DNA from: Batillaria attramentaria
Taxonomy: Eukaryota; Mollusca; Gastropoda; Batillariidae
Assembly (NCBI GenBank): GCA_018292915.2
Contig: JACVVK020000310.1
Coordinates: forward strand, 36,001-100,000
Length of the DNA stretch: 64,000 nucleotides
Direction: 5' to 3'
Shown: positions 1 through 11,251 of the stretch, in pieces
Position numbering within the stretch: position 1 is the first letter of the stretch
How the letters are laid out: each line of letters opens with the position of its first letter
Position numbers and translations under genes: made by a program
The notes under the pieces: generated by a model
What the model was told of the DNA's origin: nothing
Database searches by the model: none
The model's input: only the letters and a program-made list of their open reading frames with translations

Positions 1-57
1 ATTTCTCGAACTCCCCGTTAACAAAAAAGCGTAGAAAACAAATGACAATTACAACTA

Positions 58-1946
58 GGTAAGACAAAGATAAATACTAAGTGCATATACAGCAAATATT
101 GCAACTTATCATCTCCTAGGCGAAATAAATCAGTTCGCAGCATATGCCCAACATCAAAAGAAGAAATATAGATGAAAGGGCTGAACTTAGAAATCAGCTG
201 AGAGAAGAGAGGAAGGACACAGCGGCTAAATTCGGGAGGTTTTAAAGAAAAAGATACAGGTGAATGGGCTGGTGAGGGATAGACAGAGAGGTAGGAAGGA
301 AAATTCCTTAGTTGCCAATGAAGACAACATGCCTGGGAGGCAGTTGGAGAATAGACCGCTCCAACACGGAACCTCCCCGCCGTGAGGCGGTTTGGGAAAA
401 CAACGCACCAGAGAGGGGTGCGTTGTGAAGGTCTTCAACATGACAGGTGTTCAGCAGCACCAGCAGGGCGCTGCGAACAAAGCCCGCCAGGCTGAAGACC
501 AGGTGGGGGGAATCCAGTGAAGTCGGCCTTCAGAAACGACCCTCAGATGTCTCACTGGACCAAGGGTCAGCAGACACCCGCTTACTGACCTCCCCCCGGA
601 GGAGATTTTAAGAGAGCAAAAGACAGGTGAATGGACCGAGTGAGGCAGAAATAAGAGTAAAGAAAGAGCAAAAGGGGTGGGCAAGCTTGGCAAAATCAGC
701 CCCGCCGCGTGAAGGCGAGCCCATGGGGCCGGGTAAAACAAAGATAAATACTAAGCGCATATACAGCAAATATTGCAACTTATCATCTCCTAGGCGCAAT
801 AAACCAGTTCGCAGCATATGCCCAACATCACTTATTCCTAACCACTGGTAGTGCAGACGTGAGTGAGAGGTTAAAAAGAAGAAATATAGATGAAAGGGCC
901 GAACTTAGAAATCAGCTGAGAGATGAGAGGAAGGACAGAGCGGCTAAATTCGGGAGGTTTTAAAGAGAAAGAGACAGGCGAATGGGCTGATGAGGGATAG
1001 AGAGGTAGGAAGGAAAATTCCTTAGTTGCCAGTGAAGACAACATGCCTGGGATGCAGTTGGAGAACAGACCGCTCCAACACGGAACCTCCCCGCCGTAAG
1101 GCGGTTTGGTAAAACAACGCACCAGAGAGGGGTGCGTTGTGAAGGTCTTCAACATGACAGGTGTTCATCAGCACCAGCAAGGCGCTGCGAACAAAGCCCG
1201 CCAGGGTGAAGACCAGGTGGGAGGAATCCAGTGAAGTCGGCCTTCAGAAATGACCCTCAGATGTCTTACTGGACCAAGGGTCAGCAGACACCCGCTTACT
1301 GACCCCCCCCCCCCCCCCCCCCGAGGAGACTTTAAGAGAGCAAAAAACAGGTGAATGGACCGAGGGAGGCAGAAATAAGAGTAAAGAAAGAGCAAAAGGG
1401 GTGGGCAAGCTTGGCCAAATCAGCCCCGCCGCGTGAAGGCGAGCCCATGGGGCCCGGCAACGAAGAGCTGATGGGACAAGAGCCACTGTATCGCTCAAAA
1501 ACTGCAACAGACATTGATCACTGTACACTGAATCTGGACGGTGATTGTATATTATCCAACGTACACTGAACAACAATAGAGTCAACAGCGATTGCAGTCC
1601 TGTGTCAAACCGTCAGCTAAGAAACAGCGGGCTAGTCTCGTTGGTGACACTGAACACAGCAGCGAGCAAATCTTTGAGGAAGAGGAGGAAGAAGAACTGG
1701 GCTCTACTAAGGCTTTGGAGGAGATCAAGCAAAGGCTGGGGGAACTGGCAACGAAGGATGATGTCAAGTCTCTCACAGCAACGATTGCAGAAAAAACTAA
1801 AAAAGCTGGAAGAGAAAATCAGCTCACTGAAGGTGGACAGGGAGGCGTCCGAAGCAGAAGTACACTTGAAAGGTGAAGACGGAGAACACACAACTGAAAG
1901 CGCAGATGCAAAACTTAGCAAGTATAATCGAGAGAAATCAGAATGA
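58..1946 (+). mobile_element. LINE-like remnant: two tandem 5' units plus broken ORF1
   Basis: Two direct copies of a ~0.7 kb unit (58-731 and 732-1457) lie head to tail. The second differs mainly by a ~45 bp insert near 829-875 and a longer C tract at 1303-1322. Downstream, about 1592-1946, is an acidic and coiled-coil reading frame (a Glu run, then LEEIKQRLGELATKDDV) that shifts frame near 1795-1805. It continues as LEEKISSLKVDRE and ends at a stop at 1944-1946. Heptad-rich text of the LATKDD type is common in ORF1 proteins of non-LTR retrotransposons, and tandem monomers 5' of ORF1 suit a LINE promoter. The retrotransposon assignment is inference; the tandem structure and the frame break are visible. 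No reverse transcriptase follows within the window. Confidence 0.55.
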
Positions 1947-2616
1947 GGCCACGCTGGCCCCTTAAACAAAGGTGCTGATTGTACAGGTCTATTTATAGAC
2001 AATTTCAACGTCCTATTTTTACAGAGAAAGAAAACACCGCTCGTTTAGAGAACTTCGTACTTCCAGAAAATGCGAGAACGGTCTCCATGCACAAAATATT
2101 TAATTGAGTTTCACTTTTTCCGCACACGAATTGTCCTACGGGTATAAATAAAGTATTTTGACTTGGCACACAGCCTTAGGGGTCCTTATTTTGGCATTTT
2201 CACCTTCCATTCAACGTGGGTATTGTTATTTTAAGCTTGAAAATCTCTATCTTTTAGTCAGCTGATGTTTAGGAAGATGTTCGCTTGCGAATGCACTCGT
2301 GAACTCGACATGCTGTGTCTTGATGACTAGCAGAGTGTGCAAAAACTCGAAAACTCAGTTTCTCCTGCTGAGTGCACGGTTGTCCGTGTCACAAGCCTCT
2401 CGCAAGCGTCCCTTTCCTACCCCTTGCCCCCCCCCCCCCCCATATCCCTTTCCCCGTCACCCGGCAGATTTTCTTTCTCTCTCTTCCTACGTTATCGATC
2501 TACCTTCATATCAAGCTTCAATCTTCAACAACGACTTTTCAATATAGGTATGCGCGTGTTTACATGAAAGCCGTTGTTGTGAAGTGACGACAATAAACAG
2601 TTTAGTAAAGGAATCC
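1947..2616. other. No gene seen
   Basis: Non-coding stretch with a C-rich run at 2430-2440 and no ORF with recognisable homology. It may include the 3' remainder of the preceding LINE remnant. Confidence 0.4.
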
Positions 2617-2619
2617 TTT

Positions 2620-2914
2620 ATAATAATAATAATAATAATAATGAGCATTGTATAGGCGCTTTACCCAATTTCATGAATCGGCTCAAAGCGCCGCGAACTG
2701 AACCCAACACGCACGCTCACGTGAATCACACGCATTCTCTCACACACTGGACATAAACACATTACAATCACGTGGTGCGAAGGGTCGGCTCAGCTACTTA
2801 AATTTCGGAATTTATTTTTGCATTTAGTTTTCAAATTTTGTGGGCTGAACATTTCCAAAGCAGAGGGGGAGGAAGCCGGAGTACCAGGAGAGAACCCCCG
2901 ACGATCGGCCCGAA
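2620..2914 (-). mobile_element. SINE family 1, 5'-truncated copy
   Basis: Starts on the plus strand with a (TAA)n tract, followed by the family body (GTATAGGCGCTTTACCC, then GCTCACGTGAATCACACGC, then CAGAGGGGGAGGAAGCCGG). The element reads on the minus strand. The tRNA-like head present in the copies near 50.3 and 12.0 kb is missing here. Confidence 0.7.
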
Positions 2915-3382
2915 TGATCCGAATCGTTTCACTCGGTCTTCTCCGTGTCTTTTGTTAACTTGTTTTATGATCCCTGATTTAAATACTGGCCGCTTCACAA
3001 CATGTCATATCGGGACTGGCTGGATATTTAATATTAGATTTTTTTTCCTACCAACGCGAAGGTCCTGTGATAGCTAATCGGCAGTCGAATTGAAGACATG
3101 TTGAATGCAATAAGCCTGGTTCCATTCAAATATGATTGATGTGTGTTAACCTTTCCGGGTCATGTGGCGGCTTATAAAGACGTTTTCTTTACCGAGGGCT
3201 GACACCAAGTCAAACTTTATTGTATTTGTGCTCTGTGAATTTCACAGGTGGGTCCTGCCGTCTCTCGCCCTTACAATCGCATATATACATACAGGCACTC
3301 GCGAACTGGAAGGCGAACATAAAACTTTTACATAATGCAAGATGAGTCATAATCATGCACAAACAAGAAATAAAAGGACATA

Positions 3383-3600
3383 GACAGGAGCGGCAGGTAG
3401 AGTAGTGGTGACAACAACTGCCTTTCAATACTAGAGGTAGGGGTTTGAGTCCCGCTTAAGACATCGGAGTTTTCATTTCAGACACGTGACATCGTTCATT
3501 CCTGTCGCGGGTCTTCGGGAATTCTCTCCGGATACTCCGGCTTTCTCCCGCTTTGCGTTGGAAATATTCAGGTCGTGAAACAGAGACAAATTAACACAGT
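3383..3600 (+). mobile_element. tRNA-derived SINE-like element
   Basis: Begins with a tRNA-like segment holding an A-box-like GGTAGAGTAGTGG and a B-box-like GGGTTTGAGTCCC. It continues with a body of the family-1 type (ATTCTCTCCGGATACTCCGG, then GCTTTGCGTTGGAAATATTC). It is diverged relative to the other family members. Confidence 0.5.
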
Positions 3601-3719
3601 AATTGTGTCTCCCGAAACTGAAATAGCTGACCTGCCCCTTGACAACAAGTGAATGTAATTTGTTGATGTCTGGTGTGTGTCAGTGAACACTGGCGTCGCC
3701 GTAAAACTGCCCTTTGTTA

Positions 3720-4708
3720 CGGACTTGCTTTAAGGATTTAAGCTCCCAACAAAAAGCTTTCCGAAGTACGAAAAAAATTTACAGAGTCGACCGTGCAAGC
3801 ACAGTCAACTCTATCACAGTTGCAGAGTTCACACAGTGTCCAGATACAGCGACAAAACCGTGCCGAAAAACTGTCCCCACTTCCTGTCGGGCTCCGTCCA
3901 CGCTACTGTGCACATTCCCATGCAACCCGTGCATTATGTGACCACGCCGCGGATACGTCAGTTTAGACAACTGAGCGATGTCGGACTGATATGACGCAGG
4001 CTGTGCTACTACCGGAATGGAAAGCAATTTTGTTTCTTGCCTAAACATTTCAGCTCGAGCTTGCAGAACGAAAAGTAAAACCGCAATTTGGAGATGTTGC
4101 TGTCGATAAAACGCACATCATCTGTCCGTGCAGTGGTCATGGCAGCAGCAGTGACCGAGTCAGTACTGTCTGCAGTGACCCCCATACAAGTCGTGTCACT
4201 TTCGCATTTGGTCAGTGTCGCTCGTATGCCGTGCTGTCGCCGTCAGCATGGCGCAACAAATGCTAACAGTAAGGTTTTTTTTTTTTTTTTTTTTGGGGGG
4301 GGGGGATTTGACGAGATGTGTGAGAAATGAAGAGCACGCGGGCACTCGGATTTGCGGTTTTACTTTTGGTCCTGCAAGCTCGAGCTAAAATGTTTATGCA
4401 AGAAACAAAATTGATTTCTAATACGTGTACTTACCGGTAGTAGCATAGCTTGCGCGATGTCCGACATCGCTCAGTCTAAACGGAGGTATCCGCGGCGCGG
4501 TCACATAATGAGCCGTGTTGCACGGGGATCATGTGCACAGTAGCGTGGACGGACCCCGACAGGAAGTGAGGGCAGTTTCTCGGCACGTTTTTTGTCGCTG
4601 TACACTGTGTGAACTCTGCAACTGTGACAGAGTTGACTGTGCTTGCACGGTCGACTCTGTAAATTTTTTTCACACTTCGGAAAGCTTTTTGTTGGGAGCT
4701 TAGATCTT
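3720..4708. mobile_element. Large inverted repeat / foldback element
   Basis: The left arm (about 3720-4092) and right arm (about 4353-4708) are near-complementary over roughly 350 bp. Shared landmarks are AAGCTCCCAACAAAAAGCTT, the AGAGTCGACCGTGCAAGCAC stretch, the CCACTTCCTGTCGGG stretch and a final CTCGAGCTTGCAG. The spacer is about 260 bp and includes a T run and a G run at 4272-4306. Outer ends are TTTAAGGATTTAAGC on the left and, read inward, TTTAAAGATCTAAGC on the right. No transposase is seen. It resembles a foldback-type non-autonomous DNA element. Confidence 0.75.
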
Positions 4709-4711
4709 TAA

Positions 4712-5295
4712 ATGACCTCTGTCCATGCCCCACGGCACGGTCCCCATCTCAGCGCTGCATGCGATTTCTCTGCCCAAGTCTCTGCGATTCTTGCCACCCA
4801 TCACCATCCAATCTGCACCTGCCATTCGCACGTTGTACATTGCCCTTCCTTACCAGCAGCTAGGGGACGATCCCCCTTGGTGTGTCCCATGCCACGAGCC
4901 TTTCACTGTTGAACACTTTTTAATTTCGTGTGCGGATCTCACTGAGATCCGTGTCAAACATTACTGTGCAGATTCACTGCAGGTGCTGTTCAGGGATGCC
5001 CCCCCCCCCCCCCCCCCCGACAGCATCTTCAGTTTCCTGAAAGAGGTCAACCTGTTTTATAAATTATAGACCTCTCAAATGTTCAGTCTTTCACTGACCA
5101 CGTACGTTAAATGTTTAAGTCTTGAAAGAAATTTCTCATTTAGACCCAATAGATTTTTTATATTTATTTACATCTTGTTTTAACGCGGGAATTTTGTTTT
5201 AAAGGACCTGGCAGGAAGGGACTTTCATTAGGCGCGAATTAGCCTTTGTTGCTTGCGCGGCGTTAAGCCCTAACTAACTACTAGCAGCTACTGAA
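4712..5295 (+). mobile_element. Non-LTR retrotransposon 3' end (C-terminus plus 3' UTR)
   Basis: The frame from 4725 to the stop at 5067-5069 encodes a C-terminus with the zinc-knuckle-like text CVPCHEPFTVEHFLISC, then CADLTEIRVKHY, ending in FLKEVNLFYKL. This layout is typical of the end of Jockey/I-type LINE ORF2 proteins. An internal poly-C run makes the proline stretch. The 3' UTR ends in TTGCTTGCGCGGCGTTAAGC and CCTAACTAACTA. Related 3' tails occur at 23035-23093 (+) and about 49527-49620 (-). The copy is truncated, with no polymerase domain present. Confidence 0.7.
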
Positions 5296-6585
5296 CATTT
5301 TGCACAAAATGTGTAACTGTAAGTTGATTGTTTAAGATGGCGAGACAAAATAAGTCCTTCCTTTCTGACATATTTCAGTTAAACATGAGCAGGTTTCTGT
5401 GAATGGTATTTATTAACCAGGTTAATTAGCTCTGGGCCTAAATTATGCCCTTGGGGCACTCGGGTGCAGCATTTTAAGCTCAGTTCAGTCATAATCGCTA
5501 ACGCGGATGATCTGTTGCTTCATCCTTTTGTATTCATGCAGTTATTCCGAATCCAGCTGTTCTGGGGTTATTGTAACTGCTTTCTGTCGATTTACATTGT
5601 TGGTTTTACGTCATAAACATTCTTTGAGCCCTCTTCATGATCAGAAACACTTTTTACTCTTTGACTAACAGACAAATTATTCAGCAGTTTCAAGGTGGCC
5701 GTTAATCTGAAGAAGGAGAACCCTCCTTTTTCTGCGAAAACGTCTCCTTCTTTGTCCCAGAGCAAGATTCATTTCCTACTTCAAAAACCGTAAATGCTTA
5801 GTTCGCCCAATTTGATCACATACTACTTCTTGGTGAACGCGCAAACTTCGGAAAATCGCTCTTAATATTTTGGTGAAAGGTGCACGTTTGACATATGAAC
5901 ACTCAACGCCAATGTTGTCGCACGTTTTTATGATCATGAAGGTATGACAGCAAATCTGAGTGACTCGTGACAGCTAACACCTCATCCTTAGAGCAACACC
6001 CCCAGTAATACGAAACAAAATAAACTTGTACCATCAAACAAACCCTCAGATTATCACTTTGCCATAGGAATAAATCTACATATTATTAGACACTAACACA
6101 ATTGATTACATTCATATGACACAAAGCAGTTATAAGAACTTGTCAACGGCTGAAATATCAGATGGCATTAGCATAGCTAAGCAGATTAGTCGGGGGTTTT
6201 TACAGGTTGGTTTTGTTCACGTGTCTTCTTCGTCAGGTATCTGCTGAGCTCGGTCCGAATTCACTGGCAGGGTGCGTCAAAGTACATTGTGAGGTTTCTT
6301 TTGTCCTTCTTATTGCTTGTCATGGTTTAATATGCATTACCTCTACAGCAATATATGCCCACCGCTGTCGTGTTGCAGGATAAACAGTTATTCAGCAAAG
6401 ATTATATTGTTGTTGAGCTCGTGTGGAGTTTGTTCTTTTTTGTCTGTGTTTTATTTTTTTGTCTACTGGCTTACTAACTTCTCTTGATTCTCAACAACAG
6501 ATGTATTGATTTTGTAATGCACACTTGCATCGCGTTATCGTGTGTGGAGAATGGTGTGAAAAATAAATGTTGACAATGACTTTGG

Positions 6586-6631
<46 letters not shown>

Positions 6632-7936
6632 AATGTAAATTTGTCAATTCAGGATAGCTGATATCTAATCGAGCATGGACAACGGCTTGCTTGGAGTTGT
6701 TTTTAACTGGATCATCGGATTCGCATATAACCTTGCTGATCCCTTGTTCCCGTGTTATCGCGACCTTTCAGCTAAGGAACAGGGAACAGTCATATTCTGG
6801 CAATGTATAGCACTGGCATACAATTCGTAAGTTTAAAAGCAAAAAAAGGAACAAATGTAAGCTTTCCAATGTTGGCAATACTGTCCGAGTGTATACAAAG
6901 CCCAACAGACATTATGGCACTAACATATATATATATATATACTGACAGAACATTCACAGCATGTGGCAGCCATCTGGACCTATCTTGCTTGAAATTCCTG
7001 GCGCTAGAGCAGATAATAGTCTCATATAAGAGGGACTTGAAGTTTTGTTGCAAACTTTGAAGAAAAAAAAGGAATAATAGCTGCATATCAGAGGAACTCA
7101 CAAAATCTGTTGGCAAGCTTTGAAAAAAAAAAAAAAAAAAAAAAAAGGAAAATGGATGCGATGGGAAGTGATGGACCTACAACAGTCCGTGCAAGTTCAA
7201 CTGTGTTAACATTTTGGCCATCACCCATATGTATATCATATTGTTACAACATGAAGACTGCGCTGCCATCACACTATGGGTCAGTTACAAATCCTGTGTC
7301 TACAGTATGGGTCTATAAAGACCCATGATGGTCCAAAATGGTGTGTAGGAGTCACGTGCTGTGAAGGTTTATCTTGTATAGAAAGAGATTCAAGCACAAA
7401 AGCACAGGTGTCTGTACAACAAATGGTATCAGCCAAAATGGCTACTGAATGGCACTTTAAATTCGATAGGCAACATGCATATTTATCACAACATTAATCT
7501 CTACATATATGTCTAAAGACCCAATTTCCAAATGCATAAATCTGGGAAAATGCACAAAATGCATAGATAACTTTAAACACGCACACATACTGGATTACAC
7601 ATCTAAAATCAGGTAAGTGAAATACCAATTCTTAAGACATTCCATCTCTTCAAACACCCACAGATAAAATATTAGAACAAACAGTATCACACAATGTAAA
7701 TTGTTCCTTACAGATTTCAAATATTGGGTCACTTTCACCCTCTCTCCAAAGTCAGGCAGCCATTTTGTAAAACCAATGACCCACAGCCTCAAAATCTCTG
7801 CGTCAGAGTCTGAAGTTTCTGCGTAAACGACACACATAATGTGCATAATAAGGAACACTGCAATGCATCATGACAAAAGGGAAAAGATTTCTTTTATACC
7901 CCTTTACTGCTGCTGGTGATGAAGGCACTTTGAGTG

Positions 7937-8098
7937 GATGGGTGGGTGGGGGTTTAACGTCCTTTTCCACCTAAAGACGGGGCAACGATGAAAAAGGCAG
8001 CACAAATATTTTGGTTCCGGCCGGGACATGAACTCACAACCCAAGCATTAGAAGTCCCAACACTCTACCATTCGGCCAACCCGACTCCCCGAAGGCAC
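7937..8098 (-). mobile_element. SINE family 2 copy
   Basis: In minus sense this has the family-2 head with A-box text GGCCGAATGGTAGAGTGTTG, the B-box region near 8030, then a body containing GGTGGAAAAGGACGTTAAAC. Further copies are at 8141-8307, 26786-26900, 31306-31480, 61978-62150, 62930-63095 and 63563-63703. Confidence 0.7.
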
Positions 8099-8140
8099 TT
8101 TGAAGATTTGGAATACGGAAATGTTCAGCAGAGTTAGGGG

Positions 8141-8307
8141 TGGGTTTTGGGGAGTTTAACATCCTCTCCCACCACGTGTGAGTGGTATCAGAGTCAGGGA
8201 GACGAGAATAAGGCCTGCACAAATATTTGGCCCATGCCAGGATTCAAACTCACGACCCGAGCATTGAAAGTCCAACACTCTACCATTCAGCTACCCCTAG
8301 CTCCCCT
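8141..8307 (-). mobile_element. SINE family 2 copy
   Basis: Second copy about 40 bp from the previous one and in the same orientation. The tRNA-like head ends near 8307, with the B-box region around 8243-8263. The body carries the usual 'hypothetical hairpin-free' AT-poor tail ending in CCCACCCC-type sequence on the minus strand. Confidence 0.65.
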
Positions 8308-9178
8308 CAATAGAGGTAACTGGAACTGTTAGATCTCATCTTCAGTACCAGTCAAGCAGGGACGGACCACCAAATGTGCCTGCCTGTTGCCAAATGTGAG
8401 AAGATTTCACGCTGGGCAAACCAATCATGTTTCTAATGGCCCCAACTGCAAATTAATTTTGCAAGACGGCATCAACAAATTCCAGTTTTCCTAAACGGTT
8501 TCTCACAACCAAAAGCCTAGAGTGACTGGTTCCCGCGTCGTCTGCTTTGTTTTTCTCACAGCGCATGGCAAAAGCACAAGCACTCACACACTGTGACAAA
8601 ATTGTTTCGGCTATCAAACAACAAAATTCTAGTTCCCAATTTTCACATGGCTGGTATAAGCCAAAATAGCTATTGGGGTCCCTTCAGTTTTTTCCTCGCT
8701 GTCAACAGATCACCAAGGCTCTCATATGATTAGTGCTCAAGCCTACTGTACAGCCGAGGGTGCCACTCCCCACAAGTGTCTGTCAGTACTATCTGACACG
8801 AATGTTAGTAGTTTTCAGCACTTGTGAGTATTCTACCACACAAAGAAAAAAAATGCATGCATATTTAACAGAAAGTGTATATTGCTTATACTTTCAACGC
8901 TGAAGTGTGAGTGTGCACTCACGTGCAATAAGCCATCCAAGTCAGAACTAAAAGGTAGTGCACTCACACTAATTCTGTCTTTCGGTTCATGCACAGCTGT
9001 ACTTCCTAATGATCATTTTGAAATAATTTGAAAATTGTCTCATCAGTATTTTTAGCGACTACACAGTATTTTTAGCGACTGAACCGTATTTCCGATATTT
9101 AACTGAGTTAAGCGGAAAATAATATGTTCAATCCGTAATAGTTGGCACGTCTGTGTAACAGCCATATTATGCTTAGTG

Positions 9179-9652
9179 CAGGGATCGATTTTCTCGTGCG
9201 CCGTGCAACTATGTCTCATATTTTGATCAAATGTCGCATAGAAATTTCGCAAAATGCGTCATATGTCGCACGAACATGACATCACAAGCGCACTTGACAA
9301 CGCGAAGCAGAGATGCGCTGTCTGTGTCAGTCATAGAGTCTGTTACACTAATCTAATATTAGTGATGAGGCTTACTTATCCCGCTCGCCGCGCGCGCTGC
9401 CAGGAACTCTCGCTCGAAAGAGTTGCAAAAAATATTGGCGCGTCAGTATCAGTTTTCTCAGTTCTGCGATCGAGAGGTCCTTTTCCGTTCAGAACCTGAA
9501 CGTCACTGCACTTAGGAACAGGCTCTCGGCACAGACATGTGACAGAGTGATGCGGCTGAACTTGATTGCCTCATAGAAAATGAAAATGTCTCATAAAAAT
9601 GACTGGTCAAGGAGACAATGTTTCACTGGCATATTTGAGTAAATCCATCCCT
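9179..9652. mobile_element. hAT-like MITE with 8 bp target-site duplication
   Basis: Terminal inverted repeats are CAGGGATCGATTTTCTC (from 9179) and, read inward from the other end, CAGGGATGGATTTACTC, matching at 15 of 17 positions. Both ends are flanked by GCTTAGTG (9171-9178 and 9653-9660). The final G of the 3' inverted repeat is shared with the duplication. CAGGG termini and an 8 bp duplication are hallmarks of hAT transposons. The 474 bp interior has no transposase. Confidence 0.85.
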
Positions 9653-9660
9653 GCTTAGTG

Positions 9661-10953
9661 TTACAGGTTTCAAATGCACACAGCAAGTAAGGACAATCCA
9701 CTGAAGGCACACTTTGAGCATACGATTTTTGTGATGATCGATAAACAAAAACAGCGCTAGAATAATTAAAGCAAAAAATTGCAAAAGCGACACAAACCAA
9801 GTAAACGTATTGTCCTGAGTACTGGTGGTTAACATGAAAAATAAACAAACATATAAAAAAAACAATAACAGATTATGGCAGACTTCAGAAATATTTGAAT
9901 CATCTTGTATAGCAACCTGGAATGGTGAACTATTGAGCTGAGGTTTAACGATAACCTGAACAAAGTACATACAAAGTATTGTCTTGAATATATTATACAA
10001 ACGAATAAACACAAGGATTATGGCGAACACAAGTACCAGTATTCAGTATCAACGGAAGTTAATGGTCTTCAACCTGGGCTGGTTGTGTATTCAAGTTTAA
10101 TTAATGGTAATATGACACAAATAAAAGTATCCCCATTAAACAACAACAAAAAAAATTTAAATAAACAAAAGAGTTTTTTTGTTGTTGCAAACTTCAGTAT
10201 AATGTGTAAACAGAGGTGAAAAACATTCAATAAAAAACCTTGAATGGGTTAAATGAGTTTTGATTTAAATAACACAAATATATGAATCAAATACATTCTA
10301 CATGTACCACTATTTCTTTTTTTTTTAAATGAAACAATTATGGCAAACAGTATCCTGTGCAAAAACAAGTGAAACAATTTAAAAAAGAAAAAAAAAAAGA
10401 CAAACAACAGTATACTGTGCAAATAAAAGTGAATAACCATCAACAGCAGCCTGGAATGGTTGAGTGTTGAGTGGAGGTTAAACAGCAACTTTCTGTAAAC
10501 AACAGGCATTGTTTCATGGTCAGTGAGAATATATCACAGCTGCCAGGAAAATATTATGCATCAGTATCATACCAAATATGTGGTATTGGCACTTGCTATA
10601 TATTAGCAATGGGTTTGGCTTTCTTCAATAGACAAAAGAAAAAACTATAAACAAAAACAGCAACAGGAAACACGCCCACAAACCAGCAACAGCAACGAAA
10701 CAGAAAAACTCTCAGTCTCACCCACATACCCACCATCCCCATCCCCCACAAAAAAAAAGAAAGAAAGAAAGAAAGAAAAAAAAAAGGAAGAAAATGTATA
10801 CAACACAAAATAATGAAGATATACACCCACAGTCTTCATGGTAGCACACATACTCAAGAAATACTCATCTTGTGTGTCACTGATAACACACAGAAGACAC
10901 TGCAATGCAAAAATGCATAAATCTGGGAAAACACAAAACATGCAAAGAAACGA

Positions 10954-10991
<38 letters not shown>

Positions 10992-11251
10992 AACAACTTT
11001 CAACAAATTACTACGGATCTTCCTCTATTAATTTGCTGACAAATGGTAAAGGGCCTAAGTGCTTGTCAAATCATTTGTGCTTAGGCTGTTTTACCAAATG
11101 ATGGTACACCCTATCTAGGATATTGGCCTGGTGATTCCTTGTTAATGACAGCAGCATGAAGGAACCATGTCTTCTTTTTAACTGTTACACATATAATTAT
11201 TTCCCCATACATTTACCCCAGTGAGAGAGAGAGATTTTTTCATCTGAGCAG
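9661..11251. other. AT-rich spacer with degenerate tandem repeats
   Basis: From about 9890 to 10520 an A/T-rich unit recurs in degenerate form; for example CCTGGAATGGT followed by TTGAG and GAGGTT occurs near 9917 and near 10450. An (AAAG)n tract lies at 10752-10785 and (CA)n at 10958-10989. The downstream part probably contains the 3' UTR of gene A (minus). Open frames here are T-rich and hydrophobic and are not believable proteins. Confidence 0.45.

Larger units (their letters stand above)
5296..9170. other. Gene-poor stretch with simple repeats and SINEs
   Basis: No convincing coding exon was found. A (GT)n array lies at about 6588-6628, a short (TA)n at 6926-6940 and a poly-A run at 7124-7146. 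Two family-2 SINE copies are listed separately (7937-8098 and 8141-8307). Open frames here are short, low-complexity and without recognisable domains. Confidence 0.5.

Noticed and set aside
9623..10826. Minus-strand hydrophobic frames resembling membrane proteins
   Set aside because: T-rich DNA gives Phe/Leu/Val runs by chance. There are no start context, splice sites or homology.
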